NCBI RefSeq assembly: GCF_963678635.1
Contig: NC_087064.1
Location: 57,298,338 to 57,362,337 of the forward strand
Source of the DNA: Symsagittifera roscoffensis
Lineage: Eukaryota; Xenacoelomorpha; Acoela; Convolutidae
Direction of reading: 5' to 3'
Length of the DNA: 64,000 bases
In this document: positions 14,576 to 23,466 of the stretch, piece after piece
How the letters are laid out: each line of letters opens with the position of its first letter
Position numbering within the stretch: the stretch's first letter is position 1
Notes under the pieces: model-generated
What the model was told of the DNA's origin: nothing
Databases searched by the model: none
Seen by the model: the letters and a program-made list of their open reading frames with translations, nothing else
Program-made: the position numbers and the translations under genes

Positions 14576-14750
14576 CGGTTTCACTTTTGGCTGTTTCTAC
14601 AGAAAAAAAACTAAAGTAATAACTAGTTGGCTCCCAATTTGATCAATAAGAAAACCAGTTGAATGGTTTTTGTGCAAATTGGACCATTTTTTTTTGTTTT
14701 GGTACAAATTAATATTGGTACAATTGGGACATCACCGATTTATATGCTGT

Positions 14751-16032
14751 CTCGGGTTGACCAAATCGTGCAACCATACGTCGCACCATGCATGGTTCCA
14801 TGGAAGCCATGAAAAATTGCCGACGGTTTTTTATGTTAAAATAACACATTTTCCATTCATGGCTCGACGAATAGTTGCACATTTTTTTTATTATGGAGGA
14901 CTTCAAATTAGACAATATTGATACTTTTACCAGGGCTGCTGATAATTTGTATGTCACCATGGATGCTTGCAATGTATGGTTACTATGGTATCATGCATGG
15001 CGCGACGTGTGATTTCTATGGTATAATGCATGGCGCGACGTATGGATACCAATGAAACATACATGGCTCGGCGTATGATTAACAAAGAACCATATTTGGC
15101 GCGACATAGAAACCTCTTGAGGTTGATCTTGTGCAATTCAAGGTATCTGGTAAAATAGTAAATTATTCTTTCGAAATGAAGAAAAATCAAAAAAACCTCC
15201 AGAGTTTCTTTTTTTGACCGAAATTCACCTCAAAAGCGACAGTGTCTAACAAAAAATTGAATCTCAGTGTGAACGCTAGAATGTTATAAAGTAAATAAAA
15301 TCAAAAGGCCGACAGAAAATGTTAAGTTTGGTTATATATTGAAACCTTTTTTCTATGTTAGAACTGTCTGTTTAAAGCAGAATTCTGTTTTTCAACTCGT
15401 TCCATGATGTGCCCAAAAATTGTTCCGAAATAGAAAAGTTTTCTAGAAAAAACAAAAAAAAAATTTTTCACTTTTCTTCACACAATTTTTGTCCAAAAGT
15501 ATGTTCTAAGCTTACTTGTCTATATTTGAAGTTGCAAATAAACCCCAAAATTAAACAACAAAATTCGGTGTTGGTTGTGATAACGCATGCTCAATTAAAG
15601 TTGTTTTTGTATGGAAACATCGTTTCCATAAATAGCACCATATATGGTGCGACGTATGGTTTGCATGGTGGAAAAAAATCAAAATTTACTAAAAGTGTAC
15701 TTTGCACTACGGATAATTTTTCTCAGTCAGTTTTTCTCAGACAAATAACCTCAATTTTTACGGTTTTACGGAAAAAAATATGGTGAAAAATCTCTTCCAT
15801 ACGTAGCACCATATATGTTGCGACGTATGATTTGCATGGTGAAAACTTTTGATATTTTACCAACAGCTTGCATAATGATGAGAAACCGTTTTAGTACTAA
15901 TTTACTCCGTTGAAAAGCTATTTTGAGGGTTTTCGAAACCAACGTATGTGCTACGTATGATTAGTCATTTTCCATACAAATCATGCATGGATGTGCATGG
16001 TTGCGCATTATCGTCTATGGTGGGCAACCCAG
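14751..16032. mobile_element. Inverted-repeat element ending in CCCGGGTTGA-like termini, full of short palindromes
   Basis: The left end CTCGGGTTGACC (14751) is mirrored by GGGCAACCCAGGG at about 16020-16032. Inside, the motif ATGGCGCGACGTATG or its complement recurs about ten times (near 14772, 14866, 14995, 15030, 15070, 15100, 15645, 15810, 15825 and 15945), often as facing pairs such as CCATACGTCGCACC-ATGCAT-GG. No transposase is seen, so this is a non-autonomous element. It shares its termini with the elements at 32501-34405 and 35587-36444. The exact ends and any target duplication are uncertain. Confidence 0.55.
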
Positions 16033-16327
16033 GGTACGTACAGCAATGCGCAATCTACTTTTGGTTGCGCTGATTCTTACGCACTCAGTAATAACTACTG
16101 AATTTATTCACAAAGTAATTGTCGACTTTTCCCTCCTTGAGCTTGACAATTCAGAATTCAAGTACAGCTGTAAATCAACATCACGACAAAGCAGAAAACG
16201 GCGCTACAACCACGTTGTTAACCACGTTAAAGCAAAACATCCACCTGGAAGACAAAAATCGAGGGAGAAGCACAAGGTTCGAATATCAGAACAGCATTTA
16301 CTAGAGATGATCAGAAAACTAAACATT

Positions 16328-16735
16328 ACGATGCCAAACTGTGCACTGGATAGGCGCACAATTTTGTGTTTGCATGTCTCTGGAATCCAGAGACAAGTTT
16401 TTAATTCTGTAAAAACTTTGTCAGCATGATCAAAGAAAACGAAAGAACAAAAGAAAAGAACTGTGAAAAGACGGTTTCGATGTGTTAATTAATTCGTTTT
16501 GAGTAAGTAACCGTAGTTCATAAAGTTAGTCGGAGATAATAAAATAGCTGTCATCCGAAGGTGACAGACAAACTCCGAAGGTTAAATACCAGTTAGCGCC
16601 AGACAGATAATTGAAATAAGTAGCACAACTAGAAATGGAACATGAACTAAATTTAGATACTATGACAGAACAGAGAGCGCATCCTTGTTGCGGAATTCGC
16701 TCACAATTTACAAAAAAAACACAGTTTGGCCTCGT
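16328..16735. mobile_element. Short TIR element, CGAGGCCAAACTGT family, copy 1
   Basis: The left end ACGATGCCAAACTGTGCAC faces ACAGTTTGGCCTCGT at 16721-16735. The inner motif GGATAGGCGCACA...TCTGGAATCCAGAGACAAG recurs in copies at 38966, 51812 and 63265. Length is about 408 bp. A 148-codon frame running into it from 15983 is not credible as a gene because its 3' third lies in this repeat. Confidence 0.6.
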
Positions 16736-16766
16736 TATGAAGGGGTTTTTAAAATGAACGGAATGA

Positions 16767-17130
16767 ATTTTTAAACTCGGCTATCCGTTTTCTTCTGTTG
16801 AAGATCTCCTTAAAACAAATATGCGAGAATGGAACCAATATCGAAAACAACACTTCTCCTGTACATGGATTCAGTCGCTTACAGTGTCCAAAAACTCCAA
16901 ACTAAGGGAACCCCAAATAAAAAATCTGTTCGACAAGCTCATACAAGATTATCCAAATTTCGCTCACCTCTATTCAAAAACAAAACGATTTTGAAAAAGC
17001 CGTGCCGAAACGGTACACAGTAACCATGTCTTGAAAAGCATACTTATCTAAGTCAAAAAAAATTCTTGGAAATATCAGCATGCCAACGGATGAATTCATA
17101 TGCAGAACTAGTATCAGCTGAGAAGAGTCC
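16767..17130 (+). pseudogene. Decayed coding scrap of unknown origin
   Basis: The frame from 16767 to the TGA at 16992-16994 reads as a plausible hydrophilic protein segment (contains SSVEDLLKTNMREW and NLFDKLIQDYPNFAHLY). The reading then continues sensibly in another frame (KRYTVTMS, then further residues), with TGA codons at about 17034 and 17115. That pattern of one frameshift plus stops fits a decayed protein. I do not recognise the family. It lies directly outside the left LTR of the gypsy element on the opposite strand, so it is not part of that element's coding strand. It may be chance. Confidence 0.25.
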
Positions 17131-17145
17131 TCGTGAATAAGAAAT

Positions 17146-17565
17146 CACGTGTCTTGACTGGATAACCCCACCTCAAATCGGGCAAAAAAAAACGTTTTAA
17201 TTTATGGAGACTTTTTTTCACAGAATAACGCAAACGTTTGTTACCATGGATCCTCGGGAAACGGAATTTTTTTCTGCAGTTAACATTGCAATGAGAAAAT
17301 AGTGACTGAGTGCAGATTTCAGAAATTCAAAAATTTGATTTAGGAGTTAAATGTTTATAGCGGTAATTCTGACTTATGTGTAACTTTCACATTGAAAATT
17401 TAACTTGTTAGGCCTAATTTCCGTTTTGGACAAAAAAACTGTTCCCAATAATTCAGAAATAAACTTAGTAAGAAATTATCAGAGGGTTCAGAAACTACTC
17501 GACATTAGAGGGAAAGCTAGGAAGGGTAAGTTACTTATTACTTTTATATCTTTGACTAATTAACT
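17146..17565 (-). repeat. 3' LTR of the gypsy element
   Basis: A 420-bp direct repeat of 22881-23300 without indels. On the minus strand it runs from AGTTAATTAG to GACACGTG, so it lacks canonical TG...CA ends. It abuts the stop codon of the integrase frame, whose last codons (GAAGAAAAAGAG) are purine-only and could serve as the polypurine tract. Confidence 0.85.
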
Positions 17566-19746
17566 TTACTCTTTTTCTTCAACTGCTCCCGCTTTGTCCG
17601 TTTTTCTAATGTTGTCAATCATGACTGCCCCCATCTTAGTCACTGCTGTCCGTTTCCTGCCCGACCGTCTTGAACTCGTTTCGTCTACTGAACTAGCCGA
17701 ATCTTGGCTTGAATAGGAAACAAGTCGTTGTTTCCGACCCCGCTTTTCCCCCCCGGTTACTGGCATTGGTTCTGCCTCGCGCTCCGTCTCTTGTGGTTCG
17801 GTTCCTTCGGTATTTTCTCTCCCCCGGTCATTTCCGATTTCTGTTTCACGTGCCAACGTGTACTCCTTTGCCGTCTCATCATTGCTGGGACGAACTGTGA
17901 TGATGTCGGGTTGAACTTGATCCCGTCCCCCACTAGATGTTCCCTGACCGTCTTCTCCACCGTTTGCTCGCCCACTTGTCTGTTTCCCCACTTGTATAGT
18001 TGTGCTTAACAGTAAATGGTCCTCCGATTCTGGATCTGAGACTTCTGCGAATTCCAAATTTTGGAATCGTGATCCCTTCCCCATGGTGCTGTGCAAAGTT
18101 CCCTTGGTGCCTTTCGATCTGCCTGGTTGATTGCTACTCGTCAGTAGCTTCCGTTTCAGATCCCACGGCGTTGGTGGTGCAGTGATTTGTCCCGGCGTCC
18201 GTTTTTTCGGAAGTTTTGATTTCCTGAGTGCTACTCCTGATTTCCTAAGCACCGCACCGTTACTCAATTTAATAGTATGTTCAGTTTGATCAACTATATT
18301 GGATTTTAATGGTCTATACCTTTTCATGTTCCGCTCCCCGGTCCTCTGCATTACCACTGCCGGTGGTATTTCTACTGGGTCGTTTGGTGCCCGTGCAATT
18401 CCAGGCTCGTCATCCTGATTAGCGGCTTGGTCATCGGCCAATTTCAGTGGTTTTCGTCTGTTTTTCCGGTCGTACTCAGTGTCCGATCGGATTCCCCAGT
18501 TTGTATCCATCGGCTCCGGCATTGCTTGGGCGATCGGGTCTCGTTCGTCTAAACATTCAGATTTCGGTCGTATTACCTTTTCCCAATTTAGATTCCGTAA
18601 AGTAGGTTTTTTAGTCAAATTTCTGAGGACCGTGTTAGCTTCCCGGCCGTGGTGCGCTTCGAACGGTGTTATGTTGAGAGTGGCGTTTTTAACAAATCTT
18701 AGAGCTCCGAGGGTTCTTTCGACCATTCGATGCAAGGGTTCCGGTTTATCCTCCCGCGCATACGTCAGCACTGAATTCTTGATGCTACCAATCGTGCGTT
18801 CGACACATCCTGTTGCCCTATGATCATTCACTGGCGAAGTGAGGATTTCAATTCCTTGTTCATGGCAAAATGCTTTAACTTCTTTAGACATAAAGTTTGT
18901 TACCTGGTCAACTCTAATTTGGCGCGGGACTCCATGGGCAATTATGTAAGCTTTTAAAAATTTTATAATTTTATCCGATCGATTCGAATTACAGACCATA
19001 GCTGATGGCCATCGTGAGAACCGGTCCACCGCCACCAAAGCATACTTTTTAGACTCCTTCAAGTAGTTAATGGGTCCATAAAAATCCAGTTGTATTGATT
19101 CATTCGGTTCTTTTGGCTCAGGTATTTTCCCTATATCATTCTTTGAACACATGTTTTTCAAGTTCTTACCCGCTAATATGCATTCCTGACAATTCCCGGC
19201 GATAGTTGCTAGGCTACGGAACATGTACGGGTACCAGATGTCTTTAGCCGCGTCGAACATACTTGATTTCCCGTGGTGATAATAGTGAAGTCTATTGACC
19301 ACCGCCGTTTGCAAGGTGTTAGGGATCACTAGCCTCTCGTCCATCCACAGGCATCCGTATCTTACATGGAAGTCCTGAGTATACTGTGCAAAGTACTTAC
19401 TCATTGCTGCAATTTTTGAGTGTAACCGAGGGTCTTCACATTTAATTAACTCGATAATGGCTTGTAATTGTGGATCTGACTTGTATTGTGATTCTATAAA
19501 TCGAAGATTAAACAATTCGGGAAGAGCGAGAGCGGTTTGTTTACTGACTATTTTACAATTTCTTGGAATAATGGACATGACCTTACTTTCCGGATTAACC
19601 GGTGCATAACTTTCACCAGGGTAAACCGACGGAATGGAAATAATGGTATTTGTTTTAGTGCTCCGGACTTCTGTTGTAACCGCCTGCATTTCCACATCAA
19701 TCTCCTCTATTTCATCGCTACTGCTAATGCTAGGGTGTCGTTCCAA
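17566..19746 (-). CDS. Ty3/gypsy integrase with long C-terminal tail (pol fragment)
   Basis: Inserts element cDNA into the genome. In the 726-residue frame, an HHCC zinc-binding site (H154/H157, C186, C189) precedes a DDE core: D221 in QLDFYGP, D280 in RVDQ and E316 in CVERTIG, with typical HGVPRQIRVD and NDHRATG context. The core therefore looks intact. After about residue 400 the protein becomes a charged, low-complexity tail of some 330 residues with no recognised domain. The N-terminus is not natural: the upstream pol frame runs into it through a frameshift near 19740, so this is a piece of a polyprotein and the first Met is arbitrary. The stop is adjacent to the 3' LTR. Confidence 0.85.
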   Translation of the reverse strand: MERHPSISSSDEIEEIDVEMQAVTTEVRSTKTNTIISIPSVYPGESYAPVNPESKVMSIIPRNCKIVSKQTALALPELFNLRFIESQYKSDPQLQAIIELIKCEDPRLHSKIAAMSKYFAQYTQDFHVRYGCLWMDERLVIPNTLQTAVVNRLHYYHHGKSSMFDAAKDIWYPYMFRSLATIAGNCQECILAGKNLKNMCSKNDIGKIPEPKEPNESIQLDFYGPINYLKESKKYALVAVDRFSRWPSAMVCNSNRSDKIIKFLKAYIIAHGVPRQIRVDQVTNFMSKEVKAFCHEQGIEILTSPVNDHRATGCVERTIGSIKNSVLTYAREDKPEPLHRMVERTLGALRFVKNATLNITPFEAHHGREANTVLRNLTKKPTLRNLNWEKVIRPKSECLDERDPIAQAMPEPMDTNWGIRSDTEYDRKNRRKPLKLADDQAANQDDEPGIARAPNDPVEIPPAVVMQRTGERNMKRYRPLKSNIVDQTEHTIKLSNGAVLRKSGVALRKSKLPKKRTPGQITAPPTPWDLKRKLLTSSNQPGRSKGTKGTLHSTMGKGSRFQNLEFAEVSDPESEDHLLLSTTIQVGKQTSGRANGGEDGQGTSSGGRDQVQPDIITVRPSNDETAKEYTLARETEIGNDRGRENTEGTEPQETEREAEPMPVTGGEKRGRKQRLVSYSSQDSASSVDETSSRRSGRKRTAVTKMGAVMIDNIRKTDKAGAVEEKE

Positions 19747-20266
19747 TAATTTTCTGATTTTTTTTCCATGATTAGTTTGTGTTTTGAATTTAGATTGTTT
19801 ATTGACGAATTTGAAGATTTTAAGTAACTAGAGTCAGCTTCAATAATATTCCCAACTAAATTATTACTAGACTCAATTGACCTGCCGGAAATGCAATTCG
19901 TCGCTCTGTGATTGGTCCAATTTCCGTCGCATGATCGTTCGCCCTCTACCGGTTGTTTTCTATTCGATATATTACAAGCACGTCTATTATTAGTAACCGA
20001 TGGAGACTCGAGTTTTTTTTTGGAGAAAGGTTTCTTTTTAAATCTGAGGGCGGATCTAATTCTACCAATTTTCGCCACCGTAAAATTTCGCCACTGTCGT
20101 AGGTGCTAACCGGTTGAGGTTCTAAACTGGGATGCCTTGATAGATAATCAGCGAGTCCTATTTTTGCTCCGGGTTTATGCTCTACTTGAAAATCGAACGG
20201 TATAAGACGATCTAACCATCTTGTTAATCTGCTGAACATTGTTTTGTTCTTTTTTGTTGTTCCCAT
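19707..20266 (-). pseudogene. Gypsy pol segment between RNase H and integrase, in two frames
   Basis: The frame 19946-20266 contains the standard end of the gypsy RNase H region (LTRWLDRLIPFDF, VEHKPG, ADYLSRHP). The remainder continues in a different frame, 19707-20078, which is serine/asparagine-rich linker ending near the integrase start. The phases differ from each other and from both neighbours, showing at least two frameshifts, near 20220 and near 20000. These may be decay or sequencing errors in homopolymers. Confidence 0.7.
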
Positions 20267-20552
20267 TTAGCAATGACACTAGTGCCTTATGATCCGTAAC
20301 TATTAAAAATTTCCTTCCCAGCACATAGTTGCCGAAATATTCCGCCCCCCACACAACTGCCAACATCTCTAATTCATTCGTTGAATAATTTTTTTCTGCT
20401 TCATTTAAATACCGGGATGCGAATGATATCGGCCGCCAGCCGTCGGAATTTAGTTGCTCAAGAACCGCTCCGAGCCCATTATGACTAGCGTCACACACAA
20501 TTCTTGTGTCTCGGTGTATATCAAAGTGCCGAAGTTCTACTATATTAGCCAC
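20175..20552 (-). pseudogene. Gypsy RNase H domain
   Basis: Degrades the RNA strand of the RNA/DNA hybrid during reverse transcription. It shows RIVCDASHNGLGAVLEQ with the first acidic residue, FASRYLNEAEKNYSTNELEML with the conserved Glu, and FLIVTDHKAL with the third Asp. The frame is the same as the RT upstream, separated only by the TAG at 20601-20603. It is shifted out of frame near its C-terminus, where the last 25 or so residues are meaningless and the true continuation is in the frame ending at 19946. Confidence 0.8.
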
Positions 20553-20600
20553 TTGCTTTTTCAGGTTTTCGAATGAAATTTGACATTCATCGCTCCAAAT

Positions 20601-21536
20601 CTAATCGTTTTTCCGGCTTAATAATGGGCGTAATGACGCTGATGATTCCGCAAGCGCCGGAAGATATTTGTGCAAGCTGTGAATGGAGCCCATGAACGAT
20701 TTAAGTTGTGACAACGTTTTTGGTGCTTTCAGCGATTCGATCGGTTCCGTTTTTCGGACGAGCGGTGTTATTCCGGTACGAGTTATTTTGTGCCCCAACC
20801 ATTCACATTCTCTCCGCGCAAATTGGCATTTAGTGAGCTTAAGTGACATATTCTCGCGATCCAGCTTCCGCAAAATTTTCTCAACTGTCGAGATATGCTC
20901 AATCTCCGTGCCTTTGGTGACCATCAAAATGTCATCAATAAATGCATGTGCCTGCGGAAATTCCGAAAGAATCGTATCCATCACTCGTTGAAATTCCGCT
21001 GGCATGGTTGTAAGGCCGTAGAACCCCGTACGAAAACGATACGTGCCCGTTGATTTTCCTCCCACCAGCGAAAAATTGCATTGAACGCTCGTTTCCGGGC
21101 TAAGTGGTAATTGACCGTACGCGTACGTAAGATCCATGGTAGAAAAATATACATCCCCTGGTTTCCGTTCGCTTATCGTTTGTCCTACCGTATCCATAAG
21201 CTGTTCAATATTCGGCATTTGGTATTTGTTCTTGTGAACTTGCTTGTTCAACTCCCGTGATTCTAGCGCTAATTTTACTGATCCGTCCTTTTTCACTGTT
21301 ATTACAATCGGGGAAACAACATATTTATCCGAACATTCATTCAGCTTTTCAATGTGTCCTTGTCGTAAAAGTTTATCAATTTCCTTATCAACCTTTTCCT
21401 GCAATGTGATTGGCACTCTACGTCCTTTTTGTTGAATTGGTGTTAACGTGTCGAAAAAATCCGCGTGTAACCTATCATTCTTAATTTTTCCGACTCTGTT
21501 AAAAAGATTTTCAAATTGCTGACTGAAATAGATCTG
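20601..21536 (-). pseudogene. Gypsy reverse transcriptase domain
   Basis: RNA-dependent DNA polymerase of the element. Numbering from the GTG at 21416: PIVITVKKDGS (36-46), STMDLTYAYGQLPLS with D95, RFRTGFYGLTTMPAEFQRVMD (127-147) and FIDDIL with D161/D162, the gypsy form of the YXDD site. The frame stays open upstream to 21536 and is in phase with gag-protease; a single TAG at 21537-21539 separates them. Its own terminal TAG at 20601-20603 falls within the usual RT-RNase H junction, so RT and RNase H cannot be made as one protein without suppression. Confidence 0.85.
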
Positions 21537-22883
21537 CTAGTTGTCTAGTGAATCCTCCACCTCCGTTGCTTCGGCCGCGGATTTATCGCTTTGTACCAAC
21601 ATCACATTTTCCTCCGGTGCCTTTTGCACTATCTGTAATCCAAGATTTGGCATTAGGTCTCTTCCAATAATTGATGGTCTGCTTCCTCCAATCACTCTGA
21701 TGTTTGCGTTAGTCACCCATCCGTTCGTTTCCAACAGTACGTCCATCGTTCCTAGTAGTCGTAAGGGGTTGTTTCCGTAATCCCTGAACTCCTCGTCCTC
21801 CGGTGCCGGTGCCTTCACCTTGACGCCTGTGGTGCCCAACGTCCGTTTCAATTCCCCAATGGTGAATATCGAAATCGGTGATCCACTGTCTATCCAAACG
21901 TTTGTTTGCTTTCCATTTACCTTAATTGGTAGTCGGGCGCCGGCCACTTTTAGATCTGTTTCTTTCCGAGATCTGATAGCCATGACAACGTAATCTCCTG
22001 AGCTATCCAAATCCCACGATCGTTGCTTCTTGACCGGTGTATTAACCCAGCCAACGGAATTCTCATGCTGAGAATATATAACCTCCGCGTCGCCTATTTC
22101 AGTAGTTTCCATATCTTCCTGATTTTGGATTAGTCCCACTGCCGGTCTTCCCCGATTATTTCGCTTTCCCCTACAAGTCCTCTCGTAATATCCCGTTTTC
22201 CTGCAGAAATTACACGTTGCATTTTTCGCTGGACACGTTGTGATGTGTTCCGGAGTAAAATTGGGTTGGTCACAATTATAGCATCTTCTGGAACCACCCC
22301 CTCTCATTTCTGCTCGCCCCCTAAACGATCCACAGCCCCGCTGTCTGTTGTTTCTGTAACCTCCTCGGATGGCCCCCACTGGTTCCGTCTTGATTTGGAA
22401 CGCTCCAGCTCCGCCGGCAGTGCCACTAGTTCCTCCCCCGGTTACCGATCCGTAGGATTTAGCATATTTGTATCCACGTTCATATGAAAGTGCAATACGA
22501 TACACCTCCTCTGGTGACTTCGTCGAGCGACATAGCTCATTTTGGGCCTCCCTATTGTTCATATTCACGATGAACACATCCCGCAAAATCCTGGTCTCCA
22601 ATGCTCCAAAATTACATCGAGCGGCCAGCCCACTCAACACTGAGTGAAACTGTTCCAGCGATTCTCCTATTTGTTGCTTTCGTGCCAATAGTTGGAATGT
22701 CTCGTAAGTTTCGTTTCGTTCCTTCCGAAATTCGGTTTCAATAGTATCCAAAACTCGAGAATACCTTGTTGCAGCTAAATCCAGGTGTGGTTTTTTCTTA
22801 TGTAGCTCATCCTGTCCTTTCTCCCCCAGACACAAAAACAAGTTCGAGATAAGCGTTTGCTCCGACGCCAGGCAATTTTTCAC
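21537..22883 (-). CDS. Gypsy Gag-protease, N-terminally truncated
   Basis: Structural nucleocapsid protein fused to the processing protease. Residues 1-150 resemble the middle and C-terminal part of a retrotransposon Gag. A basic glycine-rich stretch follows, then a cysteine cluster (CYNC...H...CPAKNATCNFC...C) with two knuckles, the second reading GYYERTC, a Tyr where His is expected. An aspartic protease follows with WIDSGSPISIF. The first codon is a GTG overlapping the LTR, and the usual Gag N-terminus is missing, pointing to a deletion between LTR and gag. The two-knuckle arrangement with CPAK is like Mag-type gypsy elements, but the clade is not certain. Confidence 0.8.
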   Translation of the reverse strand: MKNCLASEQTLISNLFLCLGEKGQDELHKKKPHLDLAATRYSRVLDTIETEFRKERNETYETFQLLARKQQIGESLEQFHSVLSGLAARCNFGALETRILRDVFIVNMNNREAQNELCRSTKSPEEVYRIALSYERGYKYAKSYGSVTGGGTSGTAGGAGAFQIKTEPVGAIRGGYRNNRQRGCGSFRGRAEMRGGGSRRCYNCDQPNFTPEHITTCPAKNATCNFCRKTGYYERTCRGKRNNRGRPAVGLIQNQEDMETTEIGDAEVIYSQHENSVGWVNTPVKKQRSWDLDSSGDYVVMAIRSRKETDLKVAGARLPIKVNGKQTNVWIDSGSPISIFTIGELKRTLGTTGVKVKAPAPEDEEFRDYGNNPLRLLGTMDVLLETNGWVTNANIRVIGGSRPSIIGRDLMPNLGLQIVQKAPEENVMLVQSDKSAAEATEVEDSLDN

Positions 22884-23300
22884 GTGTCTTGACTAGATAA
22901 CCCCACCTCAAATCGGGCAAAAAAAAACGTTTTAATTTATGGAGACTTTTTTTCACAGAATAACGCAAAGGTTTGTTACCATGGATCCTCGGGAAACGGA
23001 ATTTTTTTCTGCAATTAACATTGCAATGAGAAAATAGTGACTGAGTGCAGATTTCAGAAATTCAAAAATTTGATTTCGGAGTTAAATGTTTATAGCGGTA
23101 ATTCTGACTTATGTGTAACTTTCACATTGAAAATTTAATTTGTTAGGCCTAATTTCCGTTTTGGACAAAAAAACTGTTCCCAATAATTCAGAAATAAACT
23201 TAGTAAGAAATTATCAGAGGGTTCAGAAACTACTCGACATTAGAGGGAAAGCTAGGAAGGGTAAGTTACTTATTACTTTTATATCTTTGACTAATTAACT
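22881..23300 (-). repeat. 5' LTR of the gypsy element
   Basis: Direct repeat of 17146-17565 with about six substitutions. The adjoining 23301-23463 is also present next to an LTR-tail copy at 31685-31926. Either the true LTR is longer than 420 bp and the left copy has been shortened, or a flanking segment was duplicated together with LTR sequence. Confidence 0.8.
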
Positions 23301-23466
23301 ATAAAACCTAACAAGCTCTACTCGCCTTCCAATAAAAACAAAAAACGAAAATTTTTTTTTCTCGTTTTTAAATCTTTTCAATGCCAATTGATATCATAAA
23401 ATATCTTTTATCAATTTGTTACTGACTAAACTTGATATGGTTAAGTCAAACAAGACAGACTGCTCG

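Larger units (their letters stand above)
17146..23300 (-). mobile_element. Ty3/gypsy LTR retrotransposon, complete layout but mutated
   Basis: Two 420-bp direct repeats at a constant offset of 5,735 bp flank minus-strand gag-protease, reverse transcriptase, RNase H and integrase in Ty3/gypsy order (integrase last). The LTRs differ at about six positions, so the insertion is fairly young. The coding region is nevertheless broken: TAG codons at 21537-21539 and 20601-20603 lie in the otherwise continuous gag-pol frame, and frameshifts occur near 20220, 20000 and 19740. No tRNA primer site is seen next to the 5' LTR, and gag starts abruptly at the LTR edge, so the leader and gag N-terminus look deleted. 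No matching target duplication is seen (GAAAT at left, ATAAA at right). No envelope gene is seen. Confidence 0.9.

Noticed and set aside
15983-16429. 148-codon plus-strand frame with a hydrophobic start (MRNLLLVALILT) resembling a signal peptide
   Set aside because: Its 5' part overlaps the end of an inverted-repeat element and its 3' part is the CGAGGCC-family repeat seen elsewhere without the frame. No family is recognised.
18479-18823. Plus-strand frames over the gypsy and copia coding regions (also 17728-18009, 20683-20991, 41018-41302, 42499-42753)
   Set aside because: They lie opposite well-supported minus-strand retrotransposon domains and show no motif of their own.
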